In this document: one piece after another, positions 48,779 to 57,542 of the stretch | Numbering within the stretch: position 1 is the first letter of the stretch | Layout of the letters: each line of letters opens with the position of its first letter | DNA from: AC-32 sp963715575 | GTDB lineage: Bacteria > Actinomycetota > Thermoleophilia > Gaiellales > Gaiellaceae | Length of the DNA stretch: 64,000 nucleotides | Assembly: GCA_963715575.1 (NCBI GenBank) | Contig: OY970250.1 | Location: forward strand, 1,488,001-1,552,000 | Direction: 5' to 3' | The notes under the pieces: model-generated | Databases searched by the model: none | What the model was told of the DNA's origin: nothing | Seen by the model: only the letters and a program-made list of their open reading frames with translations | Translations under genes and position numbers: made by a program

Positions 48779-50077
48779 TCAGCGCACGATGATCGGCCGG
48801 CTCGAAACCTGCTCGCCGCCGTTGGCGCCGCGCGGGTAGTACAGGATCCGCAGCCGCAGGCCTCGCGGGGCGCGGATCACGCGCGAGTACGAGCCGAAGA
48901 CGTTCGTCCGCGTCGGGTGCCCGATCGAGACCCAGCGGCCGTGTGCCAGCCGCTGCAGCCGGTACCAGCGGCGAGCATGGCCCGGACGCACCTGGCCCCA
49001 GATGGTCGTGCGCAGGCCCTGACGGGCGGACTCGACGATCGGCAGCTGGAACGAGTTGAACGCAGGCCTGGTCACGCCGGCGGCGGTGAAGAAGCCGCTC
49101 TGCCAGCCGGACAGCTGCGGCTCGTCCTTGATGACGAAGTGGATCAGCACGTCCACGAAGCGGGCCCGCTTCGCGCGCAGCGCCGCCTCCGCGACGTACT
49201 TCGCCTGCACGGAGCGCGAGACGCCGAAGCGGTCGGGGCTCGTCTGGTACGCGTACTCGGTCAGCCAGATCCGCTTGGTGCCGAAGTCACGCCGCACCTC
49301 CTTCAGCAGCACGGGCAGGTTGGCCAGGGTCAGGACGCCCTTGCAGTACTTGCAGACGTTCCGCGCGAAGCCGGTCGGCCGCTCGCCCCGCGTGACCGGG
49401 TACGGGTGGTGCGAGTAGGCGTCCAGCCGCGCGTGCGCCGCGTGCATCCCGCGCATGAAGGCGACCGGCGAGAGGCCGCTCGGCGTGGGGCGCGGCGAGG
49501 TGGCACCGCCGGCGACGCGGTTGGTGCCGCGCAGTCGCTTGAGCACCGCGTAGGTCGGGTTGAGCAGCTTCTGGACGTAGAGGCGCGGCGAGTTCGGGCT
49601 CAGGAAGTGGCGCAGGTTGGGCTCGTTCCAGACCTCCCACATCCTGATCCAGGGGTAGCGCTGAGCGACGGCGAGCGCGAAGGCCGACAGGGAGTACTTG
49701 CTCGTCGGCAGGCCGTTCGCGCCGCGGCCGCCGTTCGCCCAGGCGGGCGTGCCGTAGAGCGTCGCGATCACGGCGATCTTGCGCGCATGCAGCCCGTTGA
49801 GGACCGCGTCGGCGTTCGACCAGTCGTAAGCGGGGTCTCCCGGGTTGACGGCGCGCCGCGGCTTCCGCGTCGCGATCTGGCGCCAGTTGACGGTGAAGCG
49901 GACGACCTGGGCGCCTAGCCGGTCGAGCGTGTCGAGCCGCGACTGGAGCGCCGGGCCGGCGGACAGGTACGCGTCGTCCTGGACGCCGTAACGGATGTAG
50001 GGCGAGGCGGACGACGTGGACGGGACGAGCAATGTGACGGTGGCGGCGGCGAGTGCCGCGAGCACGGCGAGCTTCAT
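48779..50077 (-). CDS. Exported glycoside-hydrolase-like TIM-barrel protein, copy 2
   Basis: A 432-aa paralogue of the following gene, 20 bp apart. A signal peptide (about 1-26) precedes the barrel with RMWEVWNEPNLRHFLSPNSP and RIWLTEYAYQTSPDRFGVS (both catalytic Glu kept), then the same C-terminal beta domain (TTIWGQVRPGHARRWYRLQR). ATG 50077 is chosen over the longer frame to 50212 because CCAGGGGG lies upstream and the signal peptide begins there. Its 5' region shares the leader CCAGGGGGTTCTC and an 11-bp direct repeat with the cupredoxin-like gene at 8242. Confidence 0.86.
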   Translation of the reverse strand: MKLAVLAALAAATVTLLVPSTSSASPYIRYGVQDDAYLSAGPALQSRLDTLDRLGAQVVRFTVNWRQIATRKPRRAVNPGDPAYDWSNADAVLNGLHARKIAVIATLYGTPAWANGGRGANGLPTSKYSLSAFALAVAQRYPWIRMWEVWNEPNLRHFLSPNSPRLYVQKLLNPTYAVLKRLRGTNRVAGGATSPRPTPSGLSPVAFMRGMHAAHARLDAYSHHPYPVTRGERPTGFARNVCKYCKGVLTLANLPVLLKEVRRDFGTKRIWLTEYAYQTSPDRFGVSRSVQAKYVAEAALRAKRARFVDVLIHFVIKDEPQLSGWQSGFFTAAGVTRPAFNSFQLPIVESARQGLRTTIWGQVRPGHARRWYRLQRLAHGRWVSIGHPTRTNVFGSYSRVIRAPRGLRLRILYYPRGANGGEQVSSRPIIVR

Positions 50078-50148
50078 TGGTTGAGAACCCCCTGGGGTTT
50101 GATTTACCTGGCTCCTATCCGTTAGGACGGAATGCGATAGAAGTCGTC

Positions 50149-50166
50149 GGTAAAGCTCCTGTAAGG
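50149..50166. promoter_or_regulatory. 11-bp-spaced direct repeat GGTAAAG-N4-TGTAAGG
   Basis: GGTAAAG (50149-50155) and TGTAAGG (50160-50166) nearly match the pair at 8154-8171. They lie 72 nt upstream of the hydrolase ATG (minus) and 36 nt upstream of the MarR ATG (plus), so either or both could be regulated. Confidence 0.45.
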
Positions 50167-50190
50167 ATTCCGTGCATTCGGCAGTTTCTG

Positions 50191-50196
50191 TATCTT
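50191..50196 (+). promoter_or_regulatory. Leaderless -10 box of the MarR-ABC operon
   Basis: TATCTT lies 6 nt before ATG 50203. Confidence 0.65.
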
Positions 50197-50202
50197 GCAG
50201 GT

Positions 50203-50682
50203 ATGAGCTCACGCGCCGCCCTGAAACCGCTAGCCGCAGAGCTTTCCACCTGCTGGCGCGAGCTCGGCTCGATCCTCGCCAGTCGCCGCCTGCATTCCTC
50301 GCTGCACCCCGAGCTCGGCAAGAAGCTGACTCCGAGCAAGCTACGCGGGCTCGAGCTGCTGGCCCAGCACGACGGCTTGCGGATCGGCGAGCTGGCCGAG
50401 CGCGTCGGCGTGGACGACACCACCGCTACGCGGCTCGTCGACCGGCTCGAGGACCTCGGTCTCGCCGAGCGCCGCAGCGAGGAGGGCGACCGCCGCGCAA
50501 TCCTCGTCGGGCTCACCGCCGAGGGCCGCGAGCTGGTCAGCGGCGTGTCGGCCCAGCGGCAGCAGTTCTTCGCCGACGTGCTCGCCTCGCTCGATCCCGA
50601 CGAGCGCATCCAGCTCGTCCGGCTGACCGAGAAGGCGGCACTCGCGCTCCGCACCCGTAGCCAGGAGCTGGTCACGCGTTGA
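50203..50682 (+). CDS. MarR family regulator
   Basis: A 159-aa winged-helix protein: RGLELLAQHDGLRIGELAER, VDDTTATRLVDRLEDLGLAE and the wing RRSEEGDRRAILVGLTAEG are typical MarR. Helices at both ends form the dimer. It heads an operon with the ABC exporter (TTGA overlap at 50679-50682) and probably represses it until a drug-like ligand binds. Confidence 0.92.
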   Translation: MSSRAALKPLAAELSTCWRELGSILASRRLHSSLHPELGKKLTPSKLRGLELLAQHDGLRIGELAERVGVDDTTATRLVDRLEDLGLAERRSEEGDRRAILVGLTAEGRELVSGVSAQRQQFFADVLASLDPDERIQLVRLTEKAALALRTRSQELVTR

Positions 50683-51500
50683 CCGCGCTCGCGCGGGTCG
50701 AGGTGCTCGAGCGGGTCGTCGAGGTCGAAGGTCTCGTCGTCCGCTTCGGCGGGCTCGAGGCAGTCGCCGGGATCTCCTTCGAGGTCGGCGCGGGCGAGGT
50801 CTTCGGCCTGCTCGGCCCGAACGGTGCCGGCAAGACGACCACGATCCGCGTGCTCACGACCCTGCTGCGCCCGGCCGAGGGCTCGGCGTTCGTCGCCGGC
50901 CACGACGTCGTCCGCGACGGCCTGGCCGTGCGGCAGTCGATCGGCTACGTGCCGCAGGCGATCTCGATCGACGGCGCGCTGACGGCCTACGAGAACCTCG
51001 AGTTCTACGGCCGCGCGACCGGCGTGCCCCGCCGCGAGCGGCGCGAGCGGATCGAGGAGGCGGTCGAGGCGATGCAGCTCGCGTCCTTCCTCGACCGGCT
51101 CGGCCGCACGCTCTCGGGTGGGATGCTGCGGCGGCTGGAGATCGCCACGGCGCTGCTCAAGCAACCGGTTGTGCTCTTCCTCGACGAGCCGACGGTCGGG
51201 CTCGACCCGACCGCGCGCCGGCTCGTCTGGGAGCGGCTCGAGCTCCTGCGCCAAGAGGCGGGCACGACCGTGCTCGTGACGACGCACCAGATGGAGGAGG
51301 CCGAGCGCCAGTGCGACCGGATCGCGGTGATGGACCTCGGCACGATCGCCACGCTCGGCACGCCGCAGGAGCTGCGCCGCCGCCACGGCGTGGCCGCGCT
51401 CGAGGACGTCTTCACCGAGGTCACCGGCGGCCGACTCGAGGAAGGAGGCAGCTTCAGAGATGTCCGCGCGAGCCGCAGACGTTCACGCCGGCTCGGTTGA
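50679..51500 (+). CDS. ABC exporter ATP-binding protein (DrrA-like)
   Basis: A 273-aa ATPase with Walker A LLGPNGAGKTTTIR, signature TLSGGMLRRLEIATALL and Walker B VLFLDEPTVGLDP, then the H-loop TTHQMEEAERQCD. It belongs to the DrrA/CcmA-like ABC-2 group and powers the permease encoded next. Its last 40 bp overlap the permease start in another frame. TTG 50679 is set by coupling to marR. Confidence 0.92.
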   Translation: MTALARVEVLERVVEVEGLVVRFGGLEAVAGISFEVGAGEVFGLLGPNGAGKTTTIRVLTTLLRPAEGSAFVAGHDVVRDGLAVRQSIGYVPQAISIDGALTAYENLEFYGRATGVPRRERRERIEEAVEAMQLASFLDRLGRTLSGGMLRRLEIATALLKQPVVLFLDEPTVGLDPTARRLVWERLELLRQEAGTTVLVTTHQMEEAERQCDRIAVMDLGTIATLGTPQELRRRHGVAALEDVFTEVTGGRLEEGGSFRDVRASRRRSRRLG

Positions 51501-52296
51501 GTCCGCGCTGCGCTCGCTGCCCGTGCGTGCGGCGCGCCTGCGCGACGGGACGTTGGCGATGGGCTGGGCCGAGCTGCGCAAGCTCCGCCACGACCACCTC
51601 GACATCTTCACCCGCTCGGTGCAGCCGCTGCTCTGGCTGTTCGTCTTCGGCACGGCGCTGCAGCACAACCATGCGCTCTCGGGCGGCTACGGCGACTACC
51701 GCGCCTACCTCGCGCCGGGGGTGATGGCCCAGGCGGCGCTGTTCGTGGCGATCTTCTTCGGCCTCGGCGTGATCTGGGAGCGCGACGTCGGGCAGCTGCA
51801 GCGCCTGCTCGCGACCCCGCTGCCCCGCCTGGGAATCGTGCTCGGCAAGGCGACCGGTGCGGCCATCCGCGCGCTCGCGCAGGCGGTCGTGCTGCTCACC
51901 GTGATCGCGATCGCCCGGATCTCGATCAAGTGGAGCGTGCAGGGCGTCGTCGGCGCGGTCACGTTGTTGCTCCTGGGCACGGCCGCCTTCGCCTGCCTGT
52001 CGATGATCCTCGCATCGCTGGTGAAGACGCGGGAGCGCTTCATGGGCATCGGCCAGCTCGTGGTGATGCCGCTCTTCTTCGCTTCCAGCGCGCTCTACCC
52101 GCTGGCGATCATGCCGGCCTGGTTGCGCGCGGTCGCCCACGCGAACCCGCTCACCTACGAGGTGCATGGGATGCGTCAGCTGTTGCTCGGAACCTCGGCC
52201 GGCGGGACGCTCTGGATCGACTTCGCCGTCGCGATCGTGTTCCTGGTCGCCATGGCGGTGATCGCTGCGAAGACCTATCCGCGCGCCATCCTCTGA
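51460..52296 (+). CDS. ABC-2 type permease (DrrB-like)
   Basis: A 278-aa membrane protein with six predicted helices and the ABC-2 signature region FASSALYPLAIMPAWLRAVAHANPLTYEVHGMR near the C-terminus. AAGGAGG lies 11 nt before ATG 51460. It forms a drug or lipid exporter with the preceding ATPase. Confidence 0.9.
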   Translation: MSARAADVHAGSVESALRSLPVRAARLRDGTLAMGWAELRKLRHDHLDIFTRSVQPLLWLFVFGTALQHNHALSGGYGDYRAYLAPGVMAQAALFVAIFFGLGVIWERDVGQLQRLLATPLPRLGIVLGKATGAAIRALAQAVVLLTVIAIARISIKWSVQGVVGAVTLLLLGTAAFACLSMILASLVKTRERFMGIGQLVVMPLFFASSALYPLAIMPAWLRAVAHANPLTYEVHGMRQLLLGTSAGGTLWIDFAVAIVFLVAMAVIAAKTYPRAIL

Positions 52297-52297
52297 G

Positions 52298-52984
52298 ATG
52301 CTGACCCGCGTGAGCGGGAAGCGCAGGGTGCTGGGCGTGGACGTCGGCGGCTCCCACGTGAAGGTACGGCTCTCGAGCGGCGACGAGGTGCGCCGCTTCG
52401 ACTCCGGGCCGGAGCTGAGCGCGCAGCAGATGGTGGACGGCGTCCGCGAGCTGACCGCTGACTGGGACTTCGACGCCGTCTCGGTCGGGATCCCCGTCCC
52501 GGTTCGCAACGGGCGCGTCGAGGTCGAGCCCGTCAACCTCGGAGCCGGATGGGCCGGGTTCGAGTTCGAGCGGGCCTTCGGCAAGCCGACGAAGGTCGTC
52601 AACGACGCGACGATGCAGGCGCTCGGCAGCTACGAGGGTGGCAAGATGCTCTTCCTCGGCCTGGGCACGGGGCTCGGCTCGACGCTCCTGGACGGCCGCG
52701 CGGTGGAGCCGCTCGAGCTCGGCCACCTGCCCTATCGCAAGGCGACCTTCGAGGACTATGTCGGCGAGCGCGGCCGCGAGAAGCTCGGCAAGAAGCGCTG
52801 GCGCGAGGCGGTGGCCGAGACCGTCGAGCTGCTGAGCAGGGCGCTCGAGCCGGACTACGTCGTGCTCGGCGGTGGGAACGCGAAGCTGCTGAAGGAGTTG
52901 CCGCCGAACGCGCGGCTGGGATCGAACCAGAACGCCTTCGTCGGCGCCTTCCGCCTCTGGGACGACGCGATGCCCTCGCCCTGA
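52298..52984 (+). CDS. ROK/polyphosphate-glucokinase-like kinase
   Basis: A 228-aa sugar-kinase-fold protein. RRVLGVDVGGSHVKVRLSSG is the phosphate-1 motif; VVNDATMQALGSYEGGKMLF and LGLGTGLGSTLLDG form the second nucleotide loop; PLELGHLPYR keeps the ROK-type ELGH. It probably phosphorylates glucose using polyphosphate or ATP. Two starts are possible: ATG 52298, one base after the permease stop, or GTG 52310. Confidence 0.8.
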   Translation: MLTRVSGKRRVLGVDVGGSHVKVRLSSGDEVRRFDSGPELSAQQMVDGVRELTADWDFDAVSVGIPVPVRNGRVEVEPVNLGAGWAGFEFERAFGKPTKVVNDATMQALGSYEGGKMLFLGLGTGLGSTLLDGRAVEPLELGHLPYRKATFEDYVGERGREKLGKKRWREAVAETVELLSRALEPDYVVLGGGNAKLLKELPPNARLGSNQNAFVGAFRLWDDAMPSP

Positions 52985-53005
52985 GCGCGCTGGCATCCTT
53001 GGCGC

Positions 53006-53902
53006 GTGACCGGCGAGCTCGCCATCCGCCTGCGCGGAGCCGTCAAGCGGTACGGCCCGATCACGGCCGTCGACGGCCTCGATCTCGACGTCCCGATCGG
53101 CACCTGCGTCGGCCTGCTCGGCCCGAACGGGGCGGGCAAGTCCACCACCATGCGCCTGCTGACGGCGCAGGCGATCCCGGACGGCGGTGAGCTCGAGGTG
53201 CTCGGCCACCGCCTGCCCGAAGACTCGAAGGCCGCGCGCGCCGAGTGCGGCGTCGTGCCGCAGCTCGACAACCTCGACGTGACGCTGACCGTCGAGCAGA
53301 ACCTGCTCGTCTTCTCGCACCTCTACCGGATCCCGCGCGCCGAGCGGCGCGAGGCGATCGAGCGCGCGGTCCAGATGGCGAACCTCGAGCCGCGCCGCCA
53401 CGACAAGGTCGACAAGCTTTCCGGCGGGATGCGGCGGCGGCTGTTGATCGCCCGCGCGCTCGTCCACCGGCCGCGGCTGGTGCTGCTCGACGAGCCGACC
53501 GTCGGCCTCGACCCGCAGGTCCGGCAGGAGCTCTGGGCGCTGATCGACGCCCTGCGCAGCGAGGGCACGACGATCCTGATGTCCACGCACTACATCGAGG
53601 AGGCGCAGCGCCTGGCCGACACCGTGCTGATCATGTCGCACGGCAAGGGCGTCGCCTCCGGGCCGCCCGCCGAGCTCGTCCGCGAGCATGCCGGACACGA
53701 GGTGCTCGAGGTCTACGGCCCGCCCGGGCGCCTCGCCGAGGTGCAGGCCGAGGCCGCCGACGCCGGCCTGCGCACGCGCCGCACGGGAACGAGCATCTCG
53801 ATCCTCGGCGTCGACCGGGACGGCCACCCCTTCGAGGGCGAGCGCCGCCCGGCGAACCTCGAGGACGTCTTCGTGCTGCTGACCGGCGAGGAGATCGAGT
53901 GA
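53006..53902 (+). CDS. ABC exporter ATP-binding protein (NodI/DrrA-like)
   Basis: A 298-aa ATPase: Walker A LLGPNGAGKSTTMRLL, Q-loop VVPQLDNLDVTLTV, signature KLSGGMRRRLLIARALV, Walker B LVLLDEPTVGLDP, and STHYIEEAQRLAD. The C-terminal 90 residues follow the NodI/DrrA pattern. CATCCT 6 nt before GTG 53006 may be its -10 box. It overlaps the permease gene by four bases (GTGA). Confidence 0.92.
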   Translation: MTGELAIRLRGAVKRYGPITAVDGLDLDVPIGTCVGLLGPNGAGKSTTMRLLTAQAIPDGGELEVLGHRLPEDSKAARAECGVVPQLDNLDVTLTVEQNLLVFSHLYRIPRAERREAIERAVQMANLEPRRHDKVDKLSGGMRRRLLIARALVHRPRLVLLDEPTVGLDPQVRQELWALIDALRSEGTTILMSTHYIEEAQRLADTVLIMSHGKGVASGPPAELVREHAGHEVLEVYGPPGRLAEVQAEAADAGLRTRRTGTSISILGVDRDGHPFEGERRPANLEDVFVLLTGEEIE

Positions 53903-54690
53903 GCGAGCGCACAGCCCCGCGGATCGGACGGCTCGAGCGCCCGGCGATCACCGGCGTGCTCGTGCGCGAGGTCGTCAACTTCTCGTCCTACTGGAAGGCG
54001 AGCACGTTCTCGTCCACGGTCGAGCCGACGATCTACCTGCTCGCGTTCGGCTTCGGCTTCGGCTCGCTGGTCAGCACCGTCGGCGGCTTCAAGTACGTCG
54101 AGTTCGTCGGCACGGGCACGGTCGCGACGGCGGTGCTCTTCTCCTCGGCCTTCCCGGCAATGTTCGGCACGTTCGTCAAGTACAAGTTCCAGCGCACCTA
54201 CGACGCGATCCTCGCCGCGCCGGTCGACACCGAGGAGCTCGTCACCGCCGAGGCGGTCTGGATCGCGACGCGCGCCGGCGTCTACGGCTGCGTCCCGATG
54301 CTCGTGGCGATGTGCTTCGGGCTCGACCCGGCGTGGGGGATGCTGACCGTGCCGCTGATCGGCTGGCTCGCCGGCTACGGCTGGGGCTGCTTCGGAATCA
54401 TGATCGCCGGCTTCGCCACATCGATCGAGAACTTCAACTACGTGGTCAGCGCGGTGCTGACGCCCCTCTTCCTGCTCGCGGGCACGTTCTTCCCGCTCGA
54501 CGCCCTGCCGCGCTGGGCCCAGATCCTCGGCGAGCTGAACCCGCTGCACCAGTGCGTCGAGCTCGTCCGCCACGCCGTCTTCGGCTTCGAGGGCTGGACC
54601 GACCTGCTGCGGGTCGGCGTGCTGGTGGTCTGGGGCTTCGTGCTCTGGCGGATCGCGATCCACGCGATGGAGCGGAAGCTGATCGACTGA
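53899..54690 (+). CDS. ABC-2 type permease (NodJ-like)
   Basis: A 263-aa permease with six predicted helices. ESWKAS-like SYWKASTFSSTVEPTIYLLA, then KYKFQRTYDAILAAPVDTEE, and FPLDALPRWAQILGELNPLH are NodJ/DrrB hallmarks. It forms an exporter with the preceding ATPase; substrate unknown. GTG 53899 overlaps the ATPase stop. Confidence 0.9.
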   Translation: MSERTAPRIGRLERPAITGVLVREVVNFSSYWKASTFSSTVEPTIYLLAFGFGFGSLVSTVGGFKYVEFVGTGTVATAVLFSSAFPAMFGTFVKYKFQRTYDAILAAPVDTEELVTAEAVWIATRAGVYGCVPMLVAMCFGLDPAWGMLTVPLIGWLAGYGWGCFGIMIAGFATSIENFNYVVSAVLTPLFLLAGTFFPLDALPRWAQILGELNPLHQCVELVRHAVFGFEGWTDLLRVGVLVVWGFVLWRIAIHAMERKLID

Positions 54691-54791
54691 CCTGGTTCGG
54701 CGCTGCCTCGCGTACGCGCGCTCGCTGCCCGCCAGGCGCTGACTCAAATGGGTCTGGCGGCTACGCTGACCCAGCGGGTCAACTTGAAGCG

Positions 54792-55379
54792 ATGGCCATC
54801 GAGACAGAGAAGTTGCTCGAGGCTTTGTCCGCCGGGGCCGTTGCCGCCCTCGAGGTGGTCGGCGTGCCGGCGTACATCGTCGACAACGACCTCCGGGTGC
54901 GCTGGCAGAACGCCGCCTCGCGCGAGCTGGTCGGCGATCTCCGCGGGCGTCTGGAGGGCAGCTCCCAGGTCGTGCCCGAGGATCGCGACCGCGCCCGCGA
55001 GGCCTTGACGCAGAAGCAGAGCGGAGCCGCGCACACCGAGCTCGAGCTGTCGCTGCTGCGCCGTGACGGCTCGCTCGTTCGGGTCGCGGTCAGCTCGGTG
55101 CCGCTCAAGAACCCGGCCGGCGAGATGATCGGCAGCTTCGGGCTCGTCCGGGTGCTGCGCGAGCTCGAGCCGGCCTCGCAGCGGCCCCCGCGGATCAGCC
55201 CGCGCGAGCGCGAGACGCTGACGCTGCTGGCGGCCGGCCACTCGACGGCGGAGATCGCGGAGCGGATGGCGATCTCGAAGGAGACGGTGCGCAACCACGT
55301 CAAGCGCGTCCTGCGAGCTCTCGACGCCAGCTCCCGAGTCGAAGCGGTCGCCAAGGCGCGCCGCGCCGGCCTCGTCTGA
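54792..55379 (+). CDS. PAS-LuxR regulator
   Basis: A 195-aa protein with an N-terminal PAS domain (residues about 20-120, VPAYIVDNDLRVRWQNAASR, LLRRDGSLVRVAVSSVPLKN) and a C-terminal LuxR/GerE helix-turn-helix (RISPRERETLTLLAAGHSTA, ISKETVRNHVKRVLRALDAS). No receiver domain is present, so it probably senses a ligand or redox/energy state through PAS. ATG 54792 sits 25 nt after TACGCT (54761-54766), giving a short leader. It stands between two exporter operons. Confidence 0.88.
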   Translation: MAIETEKLLEALSAGAVAALEVVGVPAYIVDNDLRVRWQNAASRELVGDLRGRLEGSSQVVPEDRDRAREALTQKQSGAAHTELELSLLRRDGSLVRVAVSSVPLKNPAGEMIGSFGLVRVLRELEPASQRPPRISPRERETLTLLAAGHSTAEIAERMAISKETVRNHVKRVLRALDASSRVEAVAKARRAGLV

Positions 55380-55394
55380 CCTGCACTCGCGGCG

Positions 55395-55400
55395 TACCCT
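55395..55400 (+). promoter_or_regulatory. Leaderless -10 box of the ABCB-type exporter
   Basis: TACCCT lies 7 nt before ATG 55408. Confidence 0.6.
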
Positions 55401-55407
55401 GAGCGCG

Positions 55408-57204
55408 ATGGGGATGTACTTCCACTCCTCGCGCGAGGAGCCCGTGCGCACTGCCGACCCGGCGCAGCGGCGCGCCAACCTGCGCCGCATCGGGCCGCTC
55501 TTCGCGCCGTACAAGGCGCGCCTCTCCGGCCTGCTCCTGCTGATCGTCGTCTCCGCCGGCCTCGGCGTGCTGCCGGCCTTCCTGCTCAAGCGCGTGCTCG
55601 AGGCGATCGGCCGCAACGACACGACCGAGCTCTCGCTCGCGGCCGGCGGGATGATCGCGATCGCGATCGTCACCGGCGCGCTGGGCGTCGTCCAGACGCT
55701 GCTCTCCAACCAGGTCGGCCAGCGCGTGATGCACGACCTGCGCGCCAACGTCTTCCGCCACCTCCAGCGCCTGTCGCTGGCGTTCTTCACGCGCACGCGC
55801 ACGGGCGAGGTGCAGTCGCGGATCTCGAACGACATCGGCGGCGTGCAGAGCGTCGTCACCAACACGGCGACCTCGATCGCTTCGAACGTGACCACGGTCG
55901 TCGCCACGATGATCGGCATGCTCCTGCTCAGCTGGGAGCTCGCGCTGTTCGCGTTCGCGCTGATCCCGGTCTTCGTCCTGCTCACCCGCCGCGTCGGCAA
56001 CGAGCGGCGCCGGATCGCGAAGACGACGCAGGAGACGCTCGCCGACATCTCGAGCCTCGTCCAGGAGTCGCTCTCGGTCTCCGGGATCCTGCTCGGCAAG
56101 ACGATGGGCCGCGGCGGCGAGCTGGCCGACCGCTTCGAGTCCGACTCGCTGCGGCTGGCCGAGCTCGAGGTGCGCCAGCGCATGGCCGGCCGCTGGGTGA
56201 TGGCCTCGATCCAGACGAGCTTCGCGATCATGCCGGCGGCGGTCTACTGGTTCGGCGGGCTGGCGCTCGCTCACGGCTCGACGGCGATCACGGTCCCGGT
56301 GCTGGTCGCCTTCACGACCCTGCAGACACGGCTCTTCTTCCCGGTCGGCTCGCTGCTCGGAGTCGGGCTCGACGTGCAGACCTCGCTCGCGCTCTTCGAC
56401 CGGATCTTCGAGTACCTCGACGAGCCCGTGGACATTGCGGAGAAGCCGGACGCGCTCGTGGTCGCCGAGGCCGGCGACGTCGTCTTCGACCACGTCTGGT
56501 TCCGCTACGACGAGGACTGGACGCTGGAGGACGTCTCGTTCACGGTGCCGCACGGGACGACGACCGCGCTCGTGGGCGAGACCGGCTCCGGGAAGACGAC
56601 GCTCGGGTATCTGGCGGCGCGGCTGTACGACGTCTCGCGCGGGAAGATCGCGATCGGCGGCGTCGACGTGCGCGACCTCAGCTTCGCGGCGCTCAGCGAC
56701 CTCGTCGGCGTCGTCTCGCAGGAGACGTACCTCTTCCACGCCTCGGTGCGCGAGAACCTGCGCTTCGCCAAGCCCGACGCGACCGACGAGGAGATCGAGG
56801 CCGCCGCTGAGGCGGCGAGGATCCACCACGTGATCGCCGCCCTGCCGGAGGGCTACGACACGGTCGTCGGCGAGCGCGGCTACCGCTTCTCGGGCGGCGA
56901 GAAGCAGCGCATCGCGATCGCCCGGACGATCCTGCGCAACCCGCCGATCCTCGTCCTCGACGAGGCGACCTCGTCGCTCGACACCGAGACCGAGCGGCTG
57001 GTGCAGGAGGCACTCGACAGGCTTTCCGAAGGCCGCACGACCATCGCCATCGCCCACCGCCTCTCGACCGTGCGCGACGCCGACCAGATCGTCGTCCTCG
57101 ACCACGGCCGCGTCGTCGAGACGGGCAGGCACGAAGACCTGCTGCTCGCCGGCGGCCGCTACACGACGCTGGCCGCGCGCGACGCCGAGCTCGTCGGCGC
57201 GTAG
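55408..57204 (+). CDS. ABC exporter, fused permease-ATPase (ABCB/MsbA type)
   Basis: A 598-aa half-transporter. Six transmembrane helices (residues 30-330) include the coupling region LAFFTRTRTGEVQSRISNDI. The ATPase has Walker A ALVGETGSGKTTLGY, Q-loop VSQETYLFHASVRENL, signature FSGGEKQRIAIART, Walker B ILVLDEATSSLD and the H-loop AHRLSTV. It works as a homodimer exporting lipids, peptides or drugs. Confidence 0.92.
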   Translation: MGMYFHSSREEPVRTADPAQRRANLRRIGPLFAPYKARLSGLLLLIVVSAGLGVLPAFLLKRVLEAIGRNDTTELSLAAGGMIAIAIVTGALGVVQTLLSNQVGQRVMHDLRANVFRHLQRLSLAFFTRTRTGEVQSRISNDIGGVQSVVTNTATSIASNVTTVVATMIGMLLLSWELALFAFALIPVFVLLTRRVGNERRRIAKTTQETLADISSLVQESLSVSGILLGKTMGRGGELADRFESDSLRLAELEVRQRMAGRWVMASIQTSFAIMPAAVYWFGGLALAHGSTAITVPVLVAFTTLQTRLFFPVGSLLGVGLDVQTSLALFDRIFEYLDEPVDIAEKPDALVVAEAGDVVFDHVWFRYDEDWTLEDVSFTVPHGTTTALVGETGSGKTTLGYLAARLYDVSRGKIAIGGVDVRDLSFAALSDLVGVVSQETYLFHASVRENLRFAKPDATDEEIEAAAEAARIHHVIAALPEGYDTVVGERGYRFSGGEKQRIAIARTILRNPPILVLDEATSSLDTETERLVQEALDRLSEGRTTIAIAHRLSTVRDADQIVVLDHGRVVETGRHEDLLLAGGRYTTLAARDAELVGA

Positions 57205-57212
57205 CGCTTCGC

Positions 57213-57218
57213 TACCTT
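57213..57218 (+). promoter_or_regulatory. Leaderless -10 box of the GlsB-type gene
   Basis: TACCTT lies 6 nt before ATG 57225. Confidence 0.6.
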
Positions 57219-57224
57219 CTCCCG

Positions 57225-57542
57225 ATGGAAGTGATCGCGATCCTCGTGGTGATCATCCTCGTGCTGTTACTGGCCGGCACGCTCGTCGGCCTGGCGTTCG
57301 AGCTGCTCGGGCTCGTGCTGACGGGCCTGATCGTCGGTGGGCTCGCACGCCTCGTCCTCCCGGGCAGACAGCAGATCGGCCTGCTGACGACCTCGCTGAT
57401 CGGCATCGCCGCGAGCCTGCTCGGCGGGGTGCTCGGCAACGTCTTCGACGCGAGCTGGCTCGTGCGCTTCCTGGTCGCGGTCGCCCTGGCGGCGATCGGC
57501 GTCACGCTCGCGGAGACGCGAGGCGCTCAGCGCGCTGCTTGA
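57225..57542 (+). CDS. GlsB/YeaQ/YmgE-type small membrane protein
   Basis: A 105-aa protein that is almost entirely hydrophobic, with three to four helices. LVLTGLIVGGLARLVLPGRQ and LLTTSLIGIAASLLGGVLGN match the transglycosylase-associated/GlsB family, often stress-induced. Its 3' end overlaps the convergent P-type ATPase by 16 bp. Confidence 0.85.
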   Translation: MEVIAILVVIILVLLLAGTLVGLAFELLGLVLTGLIVGGLARLVLPGRQQIGLLTTSLIGIAASLLGGVLGNVFDASWLVRFLVAVALAAIGVTLAETRGAQRAA

